Origin: Diphasiastrum complanatum
Taxonomy: Eukaryota > Streptophyta > Lycopodiopsida > Lycopodiales > Lycopodiaceae
Direction: 5' to 3'
Assembly (NCBI GenBank): GCA_029204225.1
Contig: CM055110.1
Span: forward strand, 39,559,515-39,623,514
DNA: 64,000 nt
The position numbers were made by a program, and so were the translations under genes. Positions 10,271 through 23,694 of this stretch are shown in pieces. Every line of letters starts with the position of its first letter. Position 1 is the first letter of the stretch. The notes beneath the pieces were generated by a model. It had not been told where the DNA came from and ran no database searches. It was given only the letters and a program-made list of their open reading frames with translations.

Positions 10271-11630
10271 TTATTCCCATTGGACTCCTAATGTCCCTGT
10301 TTGTAAAAATGAAACACATTCATGATCATTTTTGGCTCGTCTCCGTATCTGCAAAACCAGACACAAAGTTAATAATCCTATATTTATTCAACATTACTAT
10401 TTAAAATTCAGGAATCTGATGGAAATTAGGGACTCACATTTTGTCCATTACGAGTGAAGACAAAATCTACTGGCACATCAACAAAAGTCAATCCAAGCAT
10501 ATGCCGAAGATCTTCTAGGCTGCACTCCTTATTTATATGAATTTCTCGTATTTCATCATGGCGCAAATGTATGGATATCTCCACTTCTTGTTGATTCGTT
10601 TCCGCATCCAGAGGGTCCCATCGGCCATGACCAAACTTATATCGCCTATAAATGAAACTTAAGGAGCATGTTTGACATGAAATATGATACCTTATGGTCA
10701 TTGTTTCACAAGAGAGATTACACCTTATTAAATCTCCTTTATGCTCCATTTTCTTTGAATCCCATGTGACAAATATGTTGTCCAACAGTGATGATTCTGT
10801 TGCTTTCCATGCCCACATCGTGTTTGTTTTCCTAAAAAGGACCGCCTTAAATATGGCAACAAATACGGTGATCGGCACAGAGATGCTAGTGTAGACTCAT
10901 TTGGATTCGAATGTTGGCTTCATATTACCATTAATCTCTTTGAGAAGTTGCCTCTTCGTTAATTCAATAGTCAGTTGGTCAACATATGGCCACTCGTGAG
11001 AATTGATCGCAGGCTCAGAAGTTGGTGCTAATTTGCCTTGGCCAAAGTTTTTTTTTGGAACTTCGTACATGTGATCGTAAAAGAAAATGCCCATTTTGAT
11101 CAGGGCAGAGGATGCCAACCCACCATATATTAGTTCCCCATATTTGGCGTGTATGGCAGAGAATTTTCCAGTGAAGGACTTCACGTTTTGCCAGTCGAAG
11201 CTATTTGAAGGAAAGACATCTGCACCAGGCATTAATGCAACATTATTATCCACTACAATGACATAATAATAATTCAAACATAATAGTTAACACAAGAATA
11301 AAAGAGGTGAGACCTACAATGTGACTGTATGGTTCTATCAGCAACAGCCACATCCAATAAAATATCTCGACGCATGTACACGTGTTGCACATTTGCAAGA
11401 TATTCGCCGTTTTGGTCGATCTTGAATTCATGGATCCTTCCTTTCCAATGGTAGTCTTGGTTTTTTTGCTTCCTCTTTGCAACCTTGTGAGTTCCTTTGT
11501 CCGATGGTTGTATGTAAACCCAATCAAAAGTTGAAAATGTATGGGGCACCCAATGCTCATTGGAATCTTTGATGTGTGCAACAATGGAAGCTAGTTGATT
11601 CTTGGGCTTCCTTGATTGAGTAGAGGCCAT
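10271..11630 (-). pseudogene. gene X1: unknown three-exon gene of Element 1
   Basis: Unknown family with three copies in this window (X1 here, X2 at 23695, X3 at 44365). Exons are 11630-11318, 11219-10438 and 10348-10271, with introns of 98 and 89 bp. All junctions are GT-AG, phases agree, and the exons sum to 391 whole codons. Only one in-frame stop breaks it (TGA at 10897-10899). Exon 1 (MASTQSRKPKN...) has WVYIQPSDKG and WKGRIHEF, weakly reminiscent of a BAH domain. Exon 2 carries the blocks shared between copies: PSNSFDWQ, GIFFYDHMY, CETMTIRYHI, RRYKFGHGRWDPLD. Exon 3 is a short basic tail starting IRRRAK. The BAH suggestion is a guess. The gene lies next to the right end and points inward; no TATA box is evident, but a GA microsatellite sits directly upstream. 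Confidence 0.65.
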
Positions 11631-12188
<558 letters not shown>

Positions 12189-12225
12189 GAAGAGGCCCTT
12201 TTTAAGTCCAAAAAGGGCCCTAATG
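12189..12225 (-). repeat. right TIR of Element 1
   Basis: Inverse of 3912-3948 with one mismatch; ends GGGCCCTAATG. It carries the same internal palindrome as the left end. Confidence 0.85.
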
Positions 12226-14247
12226 GGGGGGAGAGAGTGGATCCGCTTGGATCCACTAGAGCAGTTACGCTGCCAACAACAACACCAGCAAGATCGACAG
12301 CCAAGGTCCCAAGTCAAATATGAAAACGACAAAGCTAAGAAGATAGATGGGCAATCCAAAGAGACTCAATCAGAAGAAGTACCCCAGTCATGACGAAGAT
12401 CCTTTAGAAAGGGAAACACAAACATTGGAAAATCAGTCTCTTTCTTCAACCAACCTCTTGCCATACTTTTGCGCCCATTTTCATGCCTATTGTCCACACC
12501 ATCTACCATAGTCACCACCATCCTTCCTTCCATCTGTTTGTTTATCATTCGTTTACTGTTCTTCTGAGAAATCCCAAGTTTTGATAGTCTTACTGAAGCA
12601 GCTGATAGATCATTGCAAATGTCATGTGGAGACCAACTGCCACCTACAATGGATGATCAGCCAAACGCAGATCTAAGAAGCAGGCGAAACAGCCGGAACA
12701 ACTAAAGAGAAAGATCCAAGAAGCTGAGGAGGAAAGGACAAAACTTAAACAACAGCTGAGTCAGATCAACCTGGATCAAAAGAAACTCTCTAGAGCAATG
12801 ATAGTTGAATCCCCTCCTAGAAAGCCCAAAGAGATCCAAAAGTAATGGATCAAAAGAAAGAGCTACAGAAAAGAAAACGAAAGATGAAGACAACCGTGAA
12901 CCTGCACATAAAGTGAGCTCCTCACCTAGCAAGTGGTGGTCAAAGTTCGACACTGCAAGGGTCCAAGGCTGCAACTGTAGAACTATCAGTTCCTTCATCT
13001 TTTCACCAAGCCTTCATCATGTTTCCTTACCGTTACTAAACCGTCCATCCAAAACTATTCCTACCACCAAATTTTGATGAATCCATCCCCTTGAGACTGA
13101 TAATCAAAGTTTGTGTAACCTACAGATTAAAGGTTTTCCTTGAGACTGGAACTTCAACTGAAGGAAGAACCACAGAGACACTTAGAAGAAAATGGAGGAT
13201 ACAGACCTCCCAGGAGTTAGAATCTGCCAAGAAACCAAAGATGAACCCGTCAATGGCAGATACAAGTGACAAACAAACAAACACATGGAAAGCACTCGAG
13301 CATACAAGTTGTGAAGTTGTTGAGAGCTCTCCAATTTTGAGAATGTCAACCACTTATAGCAATAAGACAATCTGGTTAAACTGCGGCAATTCGTGAAAAA
13401 CAATTTTTGTGATAAAGACTGGCGACAATAAGCACTTGGTTTTATGTAAGCGAATGAGGATCTACGCTTTTCCAAGTGACGATCGAAGATGCCAATGCAA
13501 AGCGGAGCAACATCATCCAATATGAGTTGCAGTGGGTCCTGCAACACATTAGGGGTGGGATGATGTTGGTTGATTCTGACGAATCCCCAAGATACCCGGA
13601 CAGAGCAACTCAAGAGCACCTCTCACCTTAGATAGAGGAGGTCTCTAAGAAGACGAGACTAATGAAGACTGAGAGCCGAGTATGAGAGCCGAGAAATACT
13701 AGCTACGAAAGACAAGTAAGAACTGTGTAAGCCTCATGGTGAATCCCGGAAGATGGAATGATCATGTAGGAACTAGTATTTCTAAGCAAATGCAATAAAT
13801 GCAAGTAGATCCCTCTTAAAGAAAGTAGAGTGAGCCACCTTTTGATGGTGACCTCTAGTGGAGAGCAATATTCCACTTGTAATTTGTGAAATGTGGAAAT
13901 TCCACTATGATGCCACTTAAGGAGCTCTCTTGCTTATTTAAGAGACTCCCTCTTTGTGAAGAGGAGATTTTCGCATTGTATCTACTCCATGCTTAATAAG
14001 AAGATTTTCCATGAGTTTGATGCTACACTAAGCTCCTTGATCATGATGGTTTTCTTGAGTGATGCCCCTATGATCATGCCCTTTCATTCATATTGTGTGT
14101 GGTTGTGGATTTAGAGTGGATTGCTTTTCTTGCTTTCCAAGTTGTGGATTAGATTTCTTGTTTTCTTGTGGATTAATGTAGGATCCAGCATTCAAGTAAA
14201 CTAAATAAGCTGGATCTGTGGTGTGATTCTTGCATATCTCTGTACAA
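12226..14247. other. decayed retroelement sequence
   Basis: No intact gene. A frame of about 60 codons near 12658-12846 encodes a charged coiled coil (KRKIQEAEEERTKLKQQL), and a frame of about 50 codons at 13470-13631 looks coding (VTIEDANAKRSNIIQYELQW). Both are probably remnants of a gypsy-type ORF, an inference from composition. At 13935-13942 a TATTTAAG box followed by CT-rich sequence resembles the promoter and transcription start of a plant LTR, but I could not find LTR ends. Confidence 0.4.
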
Positions 14248-14982
14248 TCTAGTTCTTGATGTTCTTGGGATGTCCAAGAATCAAAAGGCTGATTAGTTTC
14301 TTGATTCTTGGACTTCTAACATGCAATAGATTAGTTTTTGTTTTTTGTTTTGTCAATTTATGCAAGTAAGGTAGTGTAGGATCTGATTTCAATCCGGTTT
14401 TACAGTAAGTAGCAGTAGAAACTACTGAACGTTCATTGGTTTGCATGCTGATCTGTGAATGAGCGTTCTTGGCTTGCATCTCTATGTAGAATGTGAGTGC
14501 GTTCAAGAGTGATGTCCCTGAGTAGTCCTCTGACAGGCAGGAGATAAAGAAAATACTACAACAAAACTCTGTTTCCTTCTTCCTGGGTTGGCATCGTAAA
14601 ATCAAGAAACCATCTAACGACTGCCATGAAGCCTGATAAAGGCAGAAACGGTTATGAAAAAGTGGCTGAGTAGAATCGAAGTAAACAACAGGTCCTCTGG
14701 AGCAGGGGATCTGTCAGCAAGTCAATAATCAGATAAGCAACATCAAGCATTCACCATAAGCAATCACCAAATAAGGCGGAAGAAGAACACACACTCTCAC
14801 TCACACTCTATCACATATTGAATGTAAAATGTACAAATAAATCCTGAACTCTGATAGAGAAAGAAAAACCTAGGAGTAGACTAATAGACTAGTCTACAGC
14901 TAATTACAACTATCAATAATAAAGTACATTGTAAATAGTAACAATGAAGTGTAACAATGAAGGTTATCATTGATTTCTAACA
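14248..14982 (-). repeat. probable 3' LTR of a copia remnant, outer end undefined
   Basis: The boundary at 14982 is clear. On the minus strand a purine tract GAGGTAGAG (14983-14991) is followed by TGTTAGAAATC, a typical polypurine-tract/LTR junction just after an RNase H reading frame. The distal LTR end could not be placed; 14248 is a nominal limit. Confidence 0.45.
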
Positions 14983-15440
14983 CTCTACCTCAATGATAAA
15001 ATTACATTCTTCTATTCCTAACAGAGTACAAAACTTTTTAATTTTATATCTACCTAATGACTTAGTAAAAATATCTACCACTTGATCTTCAGATTTACAA
15101 AAAACAAGATCACTTAAAGAATTTTCTCTCGAACAAAATGATAATGTATGTCGATGTGTTTGGTTCGTGCATGTAGAACTAGATTTTTTGCTAGGTGAAT
15201 GCAACTTTGACTGTCGCAAGATATAGTAGTCACATCCACCTGTGGTTGACCTAAATCCACAAGCAATCTTCGTAACCATACCGCTTCTTGTGTAGCATTG
15301 TTGAGTGTACCGATATTCAGCTTCCATCGAGGATAAGACTACTATAGGTTGCTTTTTGTTGTTCCATGAAACTACAGCGTACCATAACTGAATGTATGAC
15401 CATTGGTAGATCTTATGTCATCAATATTACCTGCCCAACG
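14983..15440 (-). pseudogene. copia RNase H fragment
   Basis: The minus strand encodes the end of copia pol: WAGNIDDIRSTNG, then KKQPIVVLSSMEAEY carrying the RNase H glutamate, and near the 3' end SEDQVVDIFTKSLG. The middle is out of frame and a TAG interrupts near 15375. Everything upstream in pol is missing and is replaced at about 15440 by gypsy integrase sequence. Confidence 0.7.
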
Positions 15441-15870
15441 AACCACATGCTCAATAACCTCCTGATTACGAAATCGCTTGGATCTTGTATCAAGCATCTT
15501 TTTAGGTTCTAAAGGAATTCTTCCAGATAATTAAATAAATCGAGACCTTTACTAGAACCAAGGTAATCCCTCACATGTAAACTCATATCTAGACGATTAA
15601 CATGGAACATGGGATGTGTCTTGATTCCCTCCGGTAACTCTAACTGGTAAAAATAAAGATTCAATCTTATTCAAGATTTTATATGTTCCACAATAATGAG
15701 CAGACAACTTGTAATGCTTTCCCGTGCATTACCTTAGAATTTTTCAGAATTCTAAAATATACCTAATCCCCAACTTGAAACCCCCGAGGCGATCCTTCAA
15801 ATTAGCAAAATGTCTTACCCAATCCTAGGCACTTAGAACATTTTCATGTGCTACTATCCCACCACTAGTA
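15441..15870 (-). pseudogene. gypsy integrase C-terminus/chromodomain-like fragment
   Basis: Minus-strand pieces in several frames read like the integrase tail of Ty3/gypsy: YKLSAHYCGTYKILNKI (KLGPKYFGPFKIL-type block), then THPMFHVNRLD, then PKKMLDTRSKRFRNQEVIE ending at RW. Several frameshifts and stops are present. The final frame runs without interruption into the copia RNase H fragment at the shared residues WAG. Confidence 0.5.
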
Positions 15871-16465
15871 GGATTATCTAATGGATGCAATAGCCCACCA
15901 GCCATCACGCATTTTGCATTATTCCACTGGCATTGCTATCAGTTCAAAACATAAGATTCTACGAAAGGCATTAACTTTGGCCAAAAGAAAATCCTCCGTA
16001 CCAACTCTATACAGTATGTGAGAATTTGTCATAAGACACTTCTCAATAATATGTCTATGTTTGCTGACTAGTTTATGCATGCAAATAAACCCAGTCCAAT
16101 GATCTCATAGTGAATCCACAAGATTAAGAATTTGCGCAGAAACACATGATCCCACTATGAATCGATACATAGCATATCTCCACAGATCATACCCAATCTG
16201 TATATATTAGATGCCTAACTGAGAATCCTGTAACCCGGTTAACATGAGAGAGAATATCACTCCAAGAGTGCTCTTTTTTCCATCGAATAGGAACCCAAAA
16301 TCTTGATCAGAGATTTTTTCCTAAATCAATATATCATTTGCTCTTTCTTTGCATCAACTCCTAGTTCTCACTAACTCAAGTTGATCAAACCAACAAGGGA
16401 CCACCTAAACAACCCTTTCTTGTAATAGGATCACCTAATACCAACCAGTCAAATTCATAATTAGC
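15871..16465. other. AT-rich relic, left half of a repeat split by copia B
   Basis: No gene. Word order and many short blocks resemble 56590-56960 (for example CTCATAGTGAATCCACAAGATTAAG against the corresponding stretch). This suggests a diverged copy of the same unknown repeat, interrupted at 16465 by copia B and resuming at 21662. Confidence 0.35.
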
Positions 16466-17157
16466 TATGAAAAGTACAGTACTAAGGACCATAAATGGAT
16501 CTTTGAATGATCCACAAGGTTGATTGTATGCTTGTTAAACAATCTATCAAAAACTAGTCATTAGAAAACAAGATCTACTTTAGCAGCTTGATAGAAAACA
16601 AGTAGAGACAATCAAAGCATTGATCAATAAGTGTAATCCAACTCTACACGTGTGGAAATAAGGATGTAGTACGGCCTGTAGACAGTGTTTACAAAATGCC
16701 AAAGCTGGGTTTCATTGGAAATCAAGAGTAATCACCATACAATGAGAGGAAACACGAGTTTATCCTTGAGGCTCCAAAAAGTTTCTATCTTCTCACTATG
16801 GAGAATGGGAATATATAGTAAAACACACTTCCTTATCTAAGTTAGGTGAAAATCCAGCATGTAATAAGGAAGTAGACTCCACTTTCTTGCCCTAATGTGA
16901 AATCCCTAGCCTAGATCCAAGAGTCATGCTTGGTAGGTGCATGGTAGGTACAAATCTCATCATAAATCATGGTCTAGATCCTACAAAGTAGGAATCACTA
17001 CCAAATGGACATAGCCACTCCTCTTGACTTGTGGTAACCTACTTTAGGTGTGTATGTACAAGTGGCACTTTGGCCATTCAAGTAACCAACAAACAATATT
17101 GACAAAATGTACAATATTCTACATGGCTAGATTTGCCAATGTAGGCAATTTTTCACA
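16466..17157 (-). repeat. 3' LTR of copia B
   Basis: 692 bp, matching 20971-21661. Its outer end reads TATGAAAAG where the other LTR has TGTTAAAAG, so the terminal TG has mutated. It contains ACACGTGTGG. Confidence 0.85.
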
Positions 17158-20100
17158 CTCCTCCTCAAATCTAGCCTTGGAGATCACAATGCTTTTATCA
17201 ATAACTCCAATTGAAGATCTAAGCTTGACAAATGAATCTTTAGGTAAAGATTTAGTAAACAAATCAGCCAAGCAACTTGATGATGGCACGTGTTGGAGCT
17301 TGATCTCTTTAGCTTGCACTTTTTCCCTCATGAAATGATGAGCAATTTCGATGTGTTTGCTCCTTGCATGGAATGTAAGATTAGTTGCAAGTGATTGGGC
17401 TGACTGGTTGTCACAATAGATGATAGGGATCTCCTCCTCCATGACATGAAGCTCCACCAATGGCCTTTTGAGCCACAAGACCTCCTTGCATGTTGATGTC
17501 AAGGCCTTGTATTCAGATTTTGTGGAAGATAGGGAGATGGTATCTTGCTTTTTGGAAAGCCATGATACTACTCCATCACATAGAACATCCTCTAATAACC
17601 TCTATTCCAAGAATGAAGCTTAATAGGCCGAGATCTACCATCTTAAACTCTTTTGCTAATGCAATTTTTACATCTCTAATTCCATCTAGATCATTACCAC
17701 TCAAGATAATGTCATCTACATACAGAACAAGAATAATGATCATGCCATCATGAAAACTTATATACAATGATTGATCATAGGCACTCATTACAAAATTGAT
17801 GGAAATGAGAAAAGAGTTTAGCCTAGAGTACCATGCTCTAGGTGCTTGCTTGAGCCCATAAAGGCTCTTCTTCAAAAAACACACCTTTCCTTCATGCTTT
17901 GCCTTGATGAAGCCCTCGGGTTGCCTCATGTAGATCTCTTCCTCCAAATAACCATTGAGGAATGCATTTGTGAAGTCAAGTTGGAATAGCTCCCAATTAA
18001 AGGTTGTAGCAAGACTAATGATCAACCTGATAGTAACAATCTTAGCCACAGGAGCAAAAGTCTCATCATAATCAATGCCTTTTGTTTGTAAAAAACCTTT
18101 GGCAACAAGCCTAGCTAAATGCTTGCTTATTGATCCATGTTGACTATACTTCAATCTAAATACCCACTTGCAATCAAGAGGTTTCTTCCCTTGAGGAAGA
18201 TCCACAAGATCCCAAGTATGATTCTCAATAAGAGCATCATACTCTACTTGCATAGCATCCATCCAACTTTTAGACTTGCAAACATCTTATAGCATGTTGG
18301 CTCATCTAACATTGAAGTAAGAAAGGTGTAAGATGTGAAAGATGATGAGCCTTCCCTTTGATCACCTTGACCATCATAGGTGAGCCTCAATGGCTCGGAT
18401 CTAGCCCTTGTAGATCTTCTTGGAGTTCTTGGAGTTCTTGCATCTTCAGGTGGATCCTCAAGTTCTTCTTCACTTGGAAGCTCCTCCTCCATCCTAGCAT
18501 GATCCTTGGCATCAAGATGATTAGTAGCATCACTCCATTTTGTTGAGGGGTGTATGGACATGACAACTCCTTCTTTATGCCATTAGAACTACAAAAGTCA
18601 ATCAACTTATTGGAGATATATTCACCTCCATTATCACTCCTTAATACCTTAATCTTGGTACTAAGTTGATTTTCTACCAAAGTCTTGAACTTTACAAAAG
18701 AATCAAACACCATTGATTTGCTAGACAAGAGGTACATCCAACAAAATCTAGAATAGTCATCAATGGAGATTACATAGTACTTGGCACCACCATTAGACTC
18801 ATGTGAAAAACTATGAACATCCCAATGGATGAGTTCAAGAGGAGAGTTTGATCTTGATGTAGATCTTGAGAAGGGTAGTTTGTGAGCCTTTGAGAGGCTG
18901 CATGCTTCACATCTCTTCCCACACTTTGACAAATACTTGGGGAGTCCAACTGCAAGCTCCTTTGCTACCATAGATTCCATGGCTTTGTAGTTGGGATGGC
19001 CCAACCTTTTGTGCCACAGTTCTACCTTTGATAACTCCACCTTTGCCAAGTTAACACGCTCCACTGCAACATTAGCAGAAAGCTTAAACAATCTACCTTG
19101 CTTAAAGCCTTTGGCTATACATTCATCATTTCTAAGGATGGAAAAAACTCCATGCCTAAATTGTACATCTAGGCCATTATCCATTAACTGGCCAATACTA
19201 AGCAAATTCTTGGTTAACTTAGGAGCATAAAGAACATTATCAAGATTCATCCTTTTGGATGATCCCACATACAAGAGAATTGTTCCTATTCCACTTATCT
19301 TACATTCTTGACTACTTGCAGTATAGGTTGATCTATGTAAATCATTGTAAGAAAGTAATGTAGAGAATATGTCCTTTTGATATGTCATGTGGAAACTAGC
19401 CCCACTATCAATCCACCAAGAATCATTGGTGTTGCTCTTGGATGATGGTGGTTTGTTGGAAACCATCAAGGATGACTCTTCATCCTCCTCCTCCTCCTCC
19501 TGATGTGCAATGTTGTTTTGTTTGCTCTCTTGTGCCTTCTTCTTCTTGAGACATTCTGATGCAAAATGTCCTTTCTTTTCACAAAAAAAACATTTGTACT
19601 TGGATTCGTCTTTGATCTTGCCCTTTGAGCTTGAAGCCTCATCCTCCTCTTTGGTCTCCTTGAAGTGCTTCTTCTTGCCATTGGTTTTCTTCTTGCCTTT
19701 GAATGAGAAATTAGCTTTCTCATCACCATCCTACAGAGAAATAGCATTCATTCTTGCATTGGTATGCATCATCCTACACTCTTCAGCCACTAATACACTG
19801 TGTAGCTTTTCCATAGTAGGCAAAGTGTCTTGGATTGCAAAGCTTTGGACCAAATTTGTAAAGCCATTCTTAGACCATTGAGGACAATCTGAACAAGCTC
19901 ACTATCTTGAATCTTCTCTCCAATGGAAGCTAACTCCCTATTGAGAGACTTGATTCTTAGCACATAATTTTGTGCACTCTCATCACCTCTCTTCATGCTT
20001 TGTAGAATCCGATTCCTAAGCATGAGGACCCTCGAAGTGTTACTAGACTCATAGATAGATTTTAAATATTTCCAAGCCTCTTTAGCACTCTTACATGATG

Positions 20101-20338
20101 ATACTTCCCTTAAAAGATCATTGCTTACATTCATCTTAATATAGTGAAGTGCAAGCCTAGACCTCTTCTTGTATCTCACTAATTCTTGTGCACCTAGAGG
20201 TTCATCTTCATCATCTATTAGAAACTCATAAAGATCTTGGAGCACCATTAGTGACTCCATCCTCACTTTCCAAATAGCATAATTGGTAGAATTTAACCTC
20301 TCACTAGCTTCTAGAAGGTAGGCTCCCACTGATCCCAT
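17119..20338 (-). pseudogene. copia B gag-pol, deleted and frameshifted
   Basis: Minus strand. Gag starts at ATG 20338 (MGSVGAYLLEAS); a frameshift near 19880 and a TAG near 19733 interrupt it. A zinc knuckle (CFFCEKKGHFASEC) follows near 19590, then protease WWIDSGASFHM and the integrase HHCC and DD part. Just after PQQNGV (near 18555) roughly 200 codons of integrase are missing compared with element D. RT runs 18262-17576 and holds YVDDIILSG. A second deletion after LGIEVIRG removes the RT end and RNase H start. The RNase H tail (17502-17119) ends with CLADLFTKSLP and runs into the LTR. It cannot encode working integrase or RNase H, so any movement would need proteins in trans. Confidence 0.88.
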
Positions 20339-20957
20339 CTTACTAGCAAGATTCTACACACAAGATATAGATTTGTTTGAACCTGAAACTCACAAAGGTT
20401 TCTAACTTGTAGTGTTTCACTCAAATGTTGACTTCTAATCCAACAGATGGACTTGTAATCACAGTTCTATCACTCCCTCACAAAGCTGGAATGAAGATAA
20501 GATGAGATGAAAACTACTCTCAAGCAAATCTTGCCAATCTTGGCTATTCTTGGACAAAAATTGACTCTATCTCTCTCATTCACTTTGATGTACTTTCAAG
20601 ACCTGGCTTCCACTTTAAGAAGGTCTGAAATCAGCCTAGATTAATTATTTTTCATAAAACAAACTCAAAACTAATCAATGACAAGTGATCTTGGTAGCTT
20701 ACCCTAGGATTTGCACCAAAAATTACATCAAATTGACACCAGATGAATTTTCTGTGATCCAATGAATATGGGTTAGTAAATGATGGTTCAGAGATGCCCA
20801 CACGTGTGAACAGTACGGATTTTGATCCTGAAAAAGTTTGGGATCAAATTCCCTCACCAAAACCTGGATACCAGCTCGCCCTTCCAATACTAGCTTTTTG
20901 CACCAAAACCTACTAAAACTGGATTAAATTCAAACACAGATCAATGGACTTGTACTT
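20339..20957 (-). other. leader of copia B
   Basis: Untranslated leader between primer-binding site and gag. It contains CACACGTGTG near 20800 and shares word blocks with the leaders of A and C. No gene. Confidence 0.7.
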
Positions 20958-20970
20958 GGCTCTGATACCA
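20958..20970 (-). promoter_or_regulatory. primer-binding site of copia B
   Basis: The minus strand reads TGGTATCAGAGCC immediately next to the LTR; initiator-Met tRNA type. Confidence 0.9.
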
Positions 20971-21661
20971 TGTTAAAAGTACAGTACTAAGGACCATAAA
21001 TGGATCTTTGAATGATCCACAAGGTGATTGTATGCTTGTTAAACAATCTATCAAAAACTAGTCATCAGAAAACAAGATCTAGTTTAGCAGCTTGATAAGA
21101 AACAAGTAGAGACAATCAAAGCATTGATCAAATAGTCTAATCCAACTCCACACGTGTGGAAATAAGGCTGTAGTATGGCCTGTAGACAGTGTTTACAAAG
21201 TGCCAAAGCTGGGTTTCATTGAAAAAATAGAGTAATCACCATACAATGAGAGGAAACTCGAGTTTCTCCTTGAGGCTCCAAAAAGTTTCTATATTCTCAC
21301 TATGGAGAATGGAAATACATAGTAAAACACACTTCCTTTACAAAGTTAGGTGAAAATCCAGCATGTAATAAGGAATTAGACTCCACTTTCTTGCCCTAAT
21401 GTGAAAACCCTAGCCTAGATCCAAGAGTCATGCTTGGTAAGTGCATGGTAGGTACAAATCTCATCATAAATCATCGTCTAGATCGTACAAATTAGGAATC
21501 ACTACCAAATGGACACGAACACTCCTCTTGACTCGTGGTAACCTACTTTAGGTGTGTATGTACAAGTGACACTTTTGCCATTCAAGTAACCAACAAACAA
21601 TATTGACAAAATATACAATATTCTACATGGCTAGATTTGCCAATGTAGGCAATTTTTCACA
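20971..21661 (-). repeat. 5' LTR of copia B
   Basis: 691 bp, plus strand TGTTAAAAGTAC to TTTTTCACA, with CACACGTGTG at 21149-21158. It pairs with 16466-17157 and with the solo LTR at 59506-60196. Confidence 0.9.
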
Positions 21662-23694
21662 TTAGTGACTTCCTATTCATACAAGAATTGATTCTAAAAA
21701 ATTTCCCATACATCTTCTAACTAGATTTCTTAACAATCCTTAGAAGATCCCAACATCATCCATAATATCCTATCAATTCTGATTCAAAATCAACTTCTAC
21801 ATCTATACACATTATAGATTCAATCTAGAATCAATACTATAGATGTTTCACCTAGGCAATTTTCTATCAACTACTTCTCCCCCTTTTAACAGGAAACTCC
21901 ACAAGTTTTCAATAACAGTTATATCACACCAAATACAGTCAAGGAGAAGTCTTACAGAAGAAGTTGCTGAATCGGACAAGTCTACAACAAATGTTGCATC
22001 AACCGACTCCAAGACAGTTAATGACCCAACATACCAGCATAACAACTTATCCAATAGGTATTCTTCTCTAATTATAGAAACCATTACCTCTTGGGAAACC
22101 AACTTGAATAGATCAGAAAAGGATTCGGATCAACTAATTATTCCCAATTAATTATCCATGAATACCATTGTTAATCTACGGGAAATTATTTAATCTTTCA
22201 TGCACTATCATCCAAGGAACTCAGGTAGTTATCCTACCCTCCAAGGAATCACATGGACTCGGATTGTTGGATTCACAAAGAAGAAATTTTTAAATATGTT
22301 CACAGAGGAAAAGATAGCACTCAAGGTTCCCTATTTTGCGATTTGAGATATACATAAAGGGGTCATGACCAATACCTCAACAATCCCAACAAAAAAAAAC
22401 CCTCCTGTGACCCATAACAATTGGCATCATTCAAGTCATACAACTTTATTATGGTCACACCGATCAGTTAGTTCCAGATCACCTTTTTGGAATTGCTTGC
22501 GTCTCATACCATAGGTTCTTCCTCCAAGATGACCATCCACTTTCCGATCAATCATTCAAAAAATCAATTGATTTCATTGGAACTCACAAAATCTTTAGAG
22601 ATGTTCTCATCTGAAAAAAAAATCAAGGAACTTTAGAATTCCATCTCTCTGTACTATGCCAAGTTCTCACAAATCTCAAAATTCTAAGTTATATCCTCTT
22701 TTTCTCTTTTCTGAATCTTCCAGTCACTAGAAAGGACTTTGTATTACATTCAAAAAATCCTTTAAGTTGACAGATTTAGAAATTGGAAAGAATAAGTGGA
22801 AAACAAGATCCTGTCAAAAAAGAGTTTACAGTTCTATTGACTCTTGTTTTTCACCCCCACTCAATTGGACTTAAAAAAAAAAAAAATTCAAAAGCTTGGG
22901 CTCATTCGGTACCTTGGTCAAATTTTTGTGAACTTTTGGACCCTAGTCACTAATTCACAATTGCCCCAAAAAACAATTGGAAAACAAATATTTACTTCGG
23001 ACCCCAAAATAGCAATGTAAGCCTATAGAAATTCCACAAGGAATTTAGCCTTTTTTGCATGTCTCCAAGGAATTTCCATCACTCAAAGGAAGCTATCTCT
23101 TCTAGAAACAAGAGGACAAAAAAAATTTGTTTTATGTACAAACCCATGCATAAGCACAGTGCATGTACATCCTATCCCATGCTAGGATGCAACACACATG
23201 TCTATACCGCATGCGGGTATGACTCCATGGTCCTACTCGATTACTATCTAGATTAGGCCTCTAGTCCCTACAACCAAGACAGCCCCTAATGGTACAAACC
23301 CCCATTAGTGCCGTAACACCCACCTCAAGACCATGAAATTGCATATCGAACAACTTGAGGCCTCTTGAAGTCAAAAAGCCACATGGTCTCTATGTGATCC
23401 ACAACTCATTAGGGGATATTAGAACTGAAAATGGGTCCTTTGTCAAGATGTTTTTTTGACTTTGCACGCTTTCAATGCTTATATGTCCCAATCAATGGTG
23501 TCCATCTGTGATAACAGTGGTTGACAGACGAAAATTGTTTTTGCCTTTTCCAGATCAGAATTTGAATCCAAATAATAGAAGAAAATGCAATTATAAGTAT
23601 ACGATTAGTATGTACATATTCAAATCAAATTTCTTTAGTATTTGCATTTTCTTTATATTAAATTTTTCTTGTGATATTTTTGTTGGTTTTGCAG
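21662..23694. other. AT-rich relic sequence, no gene recognised
   Basis: The first part continues the repeat interrupted by copia B and resembles 57100-57300. An open frame at 21843-22151 has no recognisable motif. The last few hundred bases should contain exon 1 of gene X2, but I could not match them to exon 1 of X1. Confidence 0.35.

Larger units (their letters stand above)
16466..21661 (-). mobile_element. Ty1/copia element B, internally deleted
   Basis: Complete ends but a defective interior. Left LTR 16466-17157, right LTR 20971-21661, primer-binding site 20958-20970 and a polypurine tract just inside the left LTR (GAGGAGGAG on the minus strand, from 17158). The flanks TTAGC (16461-16465) and TTAGT (21662-21666) fit a 5-bp target duplication with one later change. 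The LTRs differ at many positions, so this is an old insertion. A solo LTR of the family is at 59506-60196. Confidence 0.9.

Noticed and set aside
23352-23385. Possible further Element-1-type end (GAGGCCTCTTGAAGTCAAAAAGCC)
   Set aside because: Too many differences and no subterminal similarity on either side.
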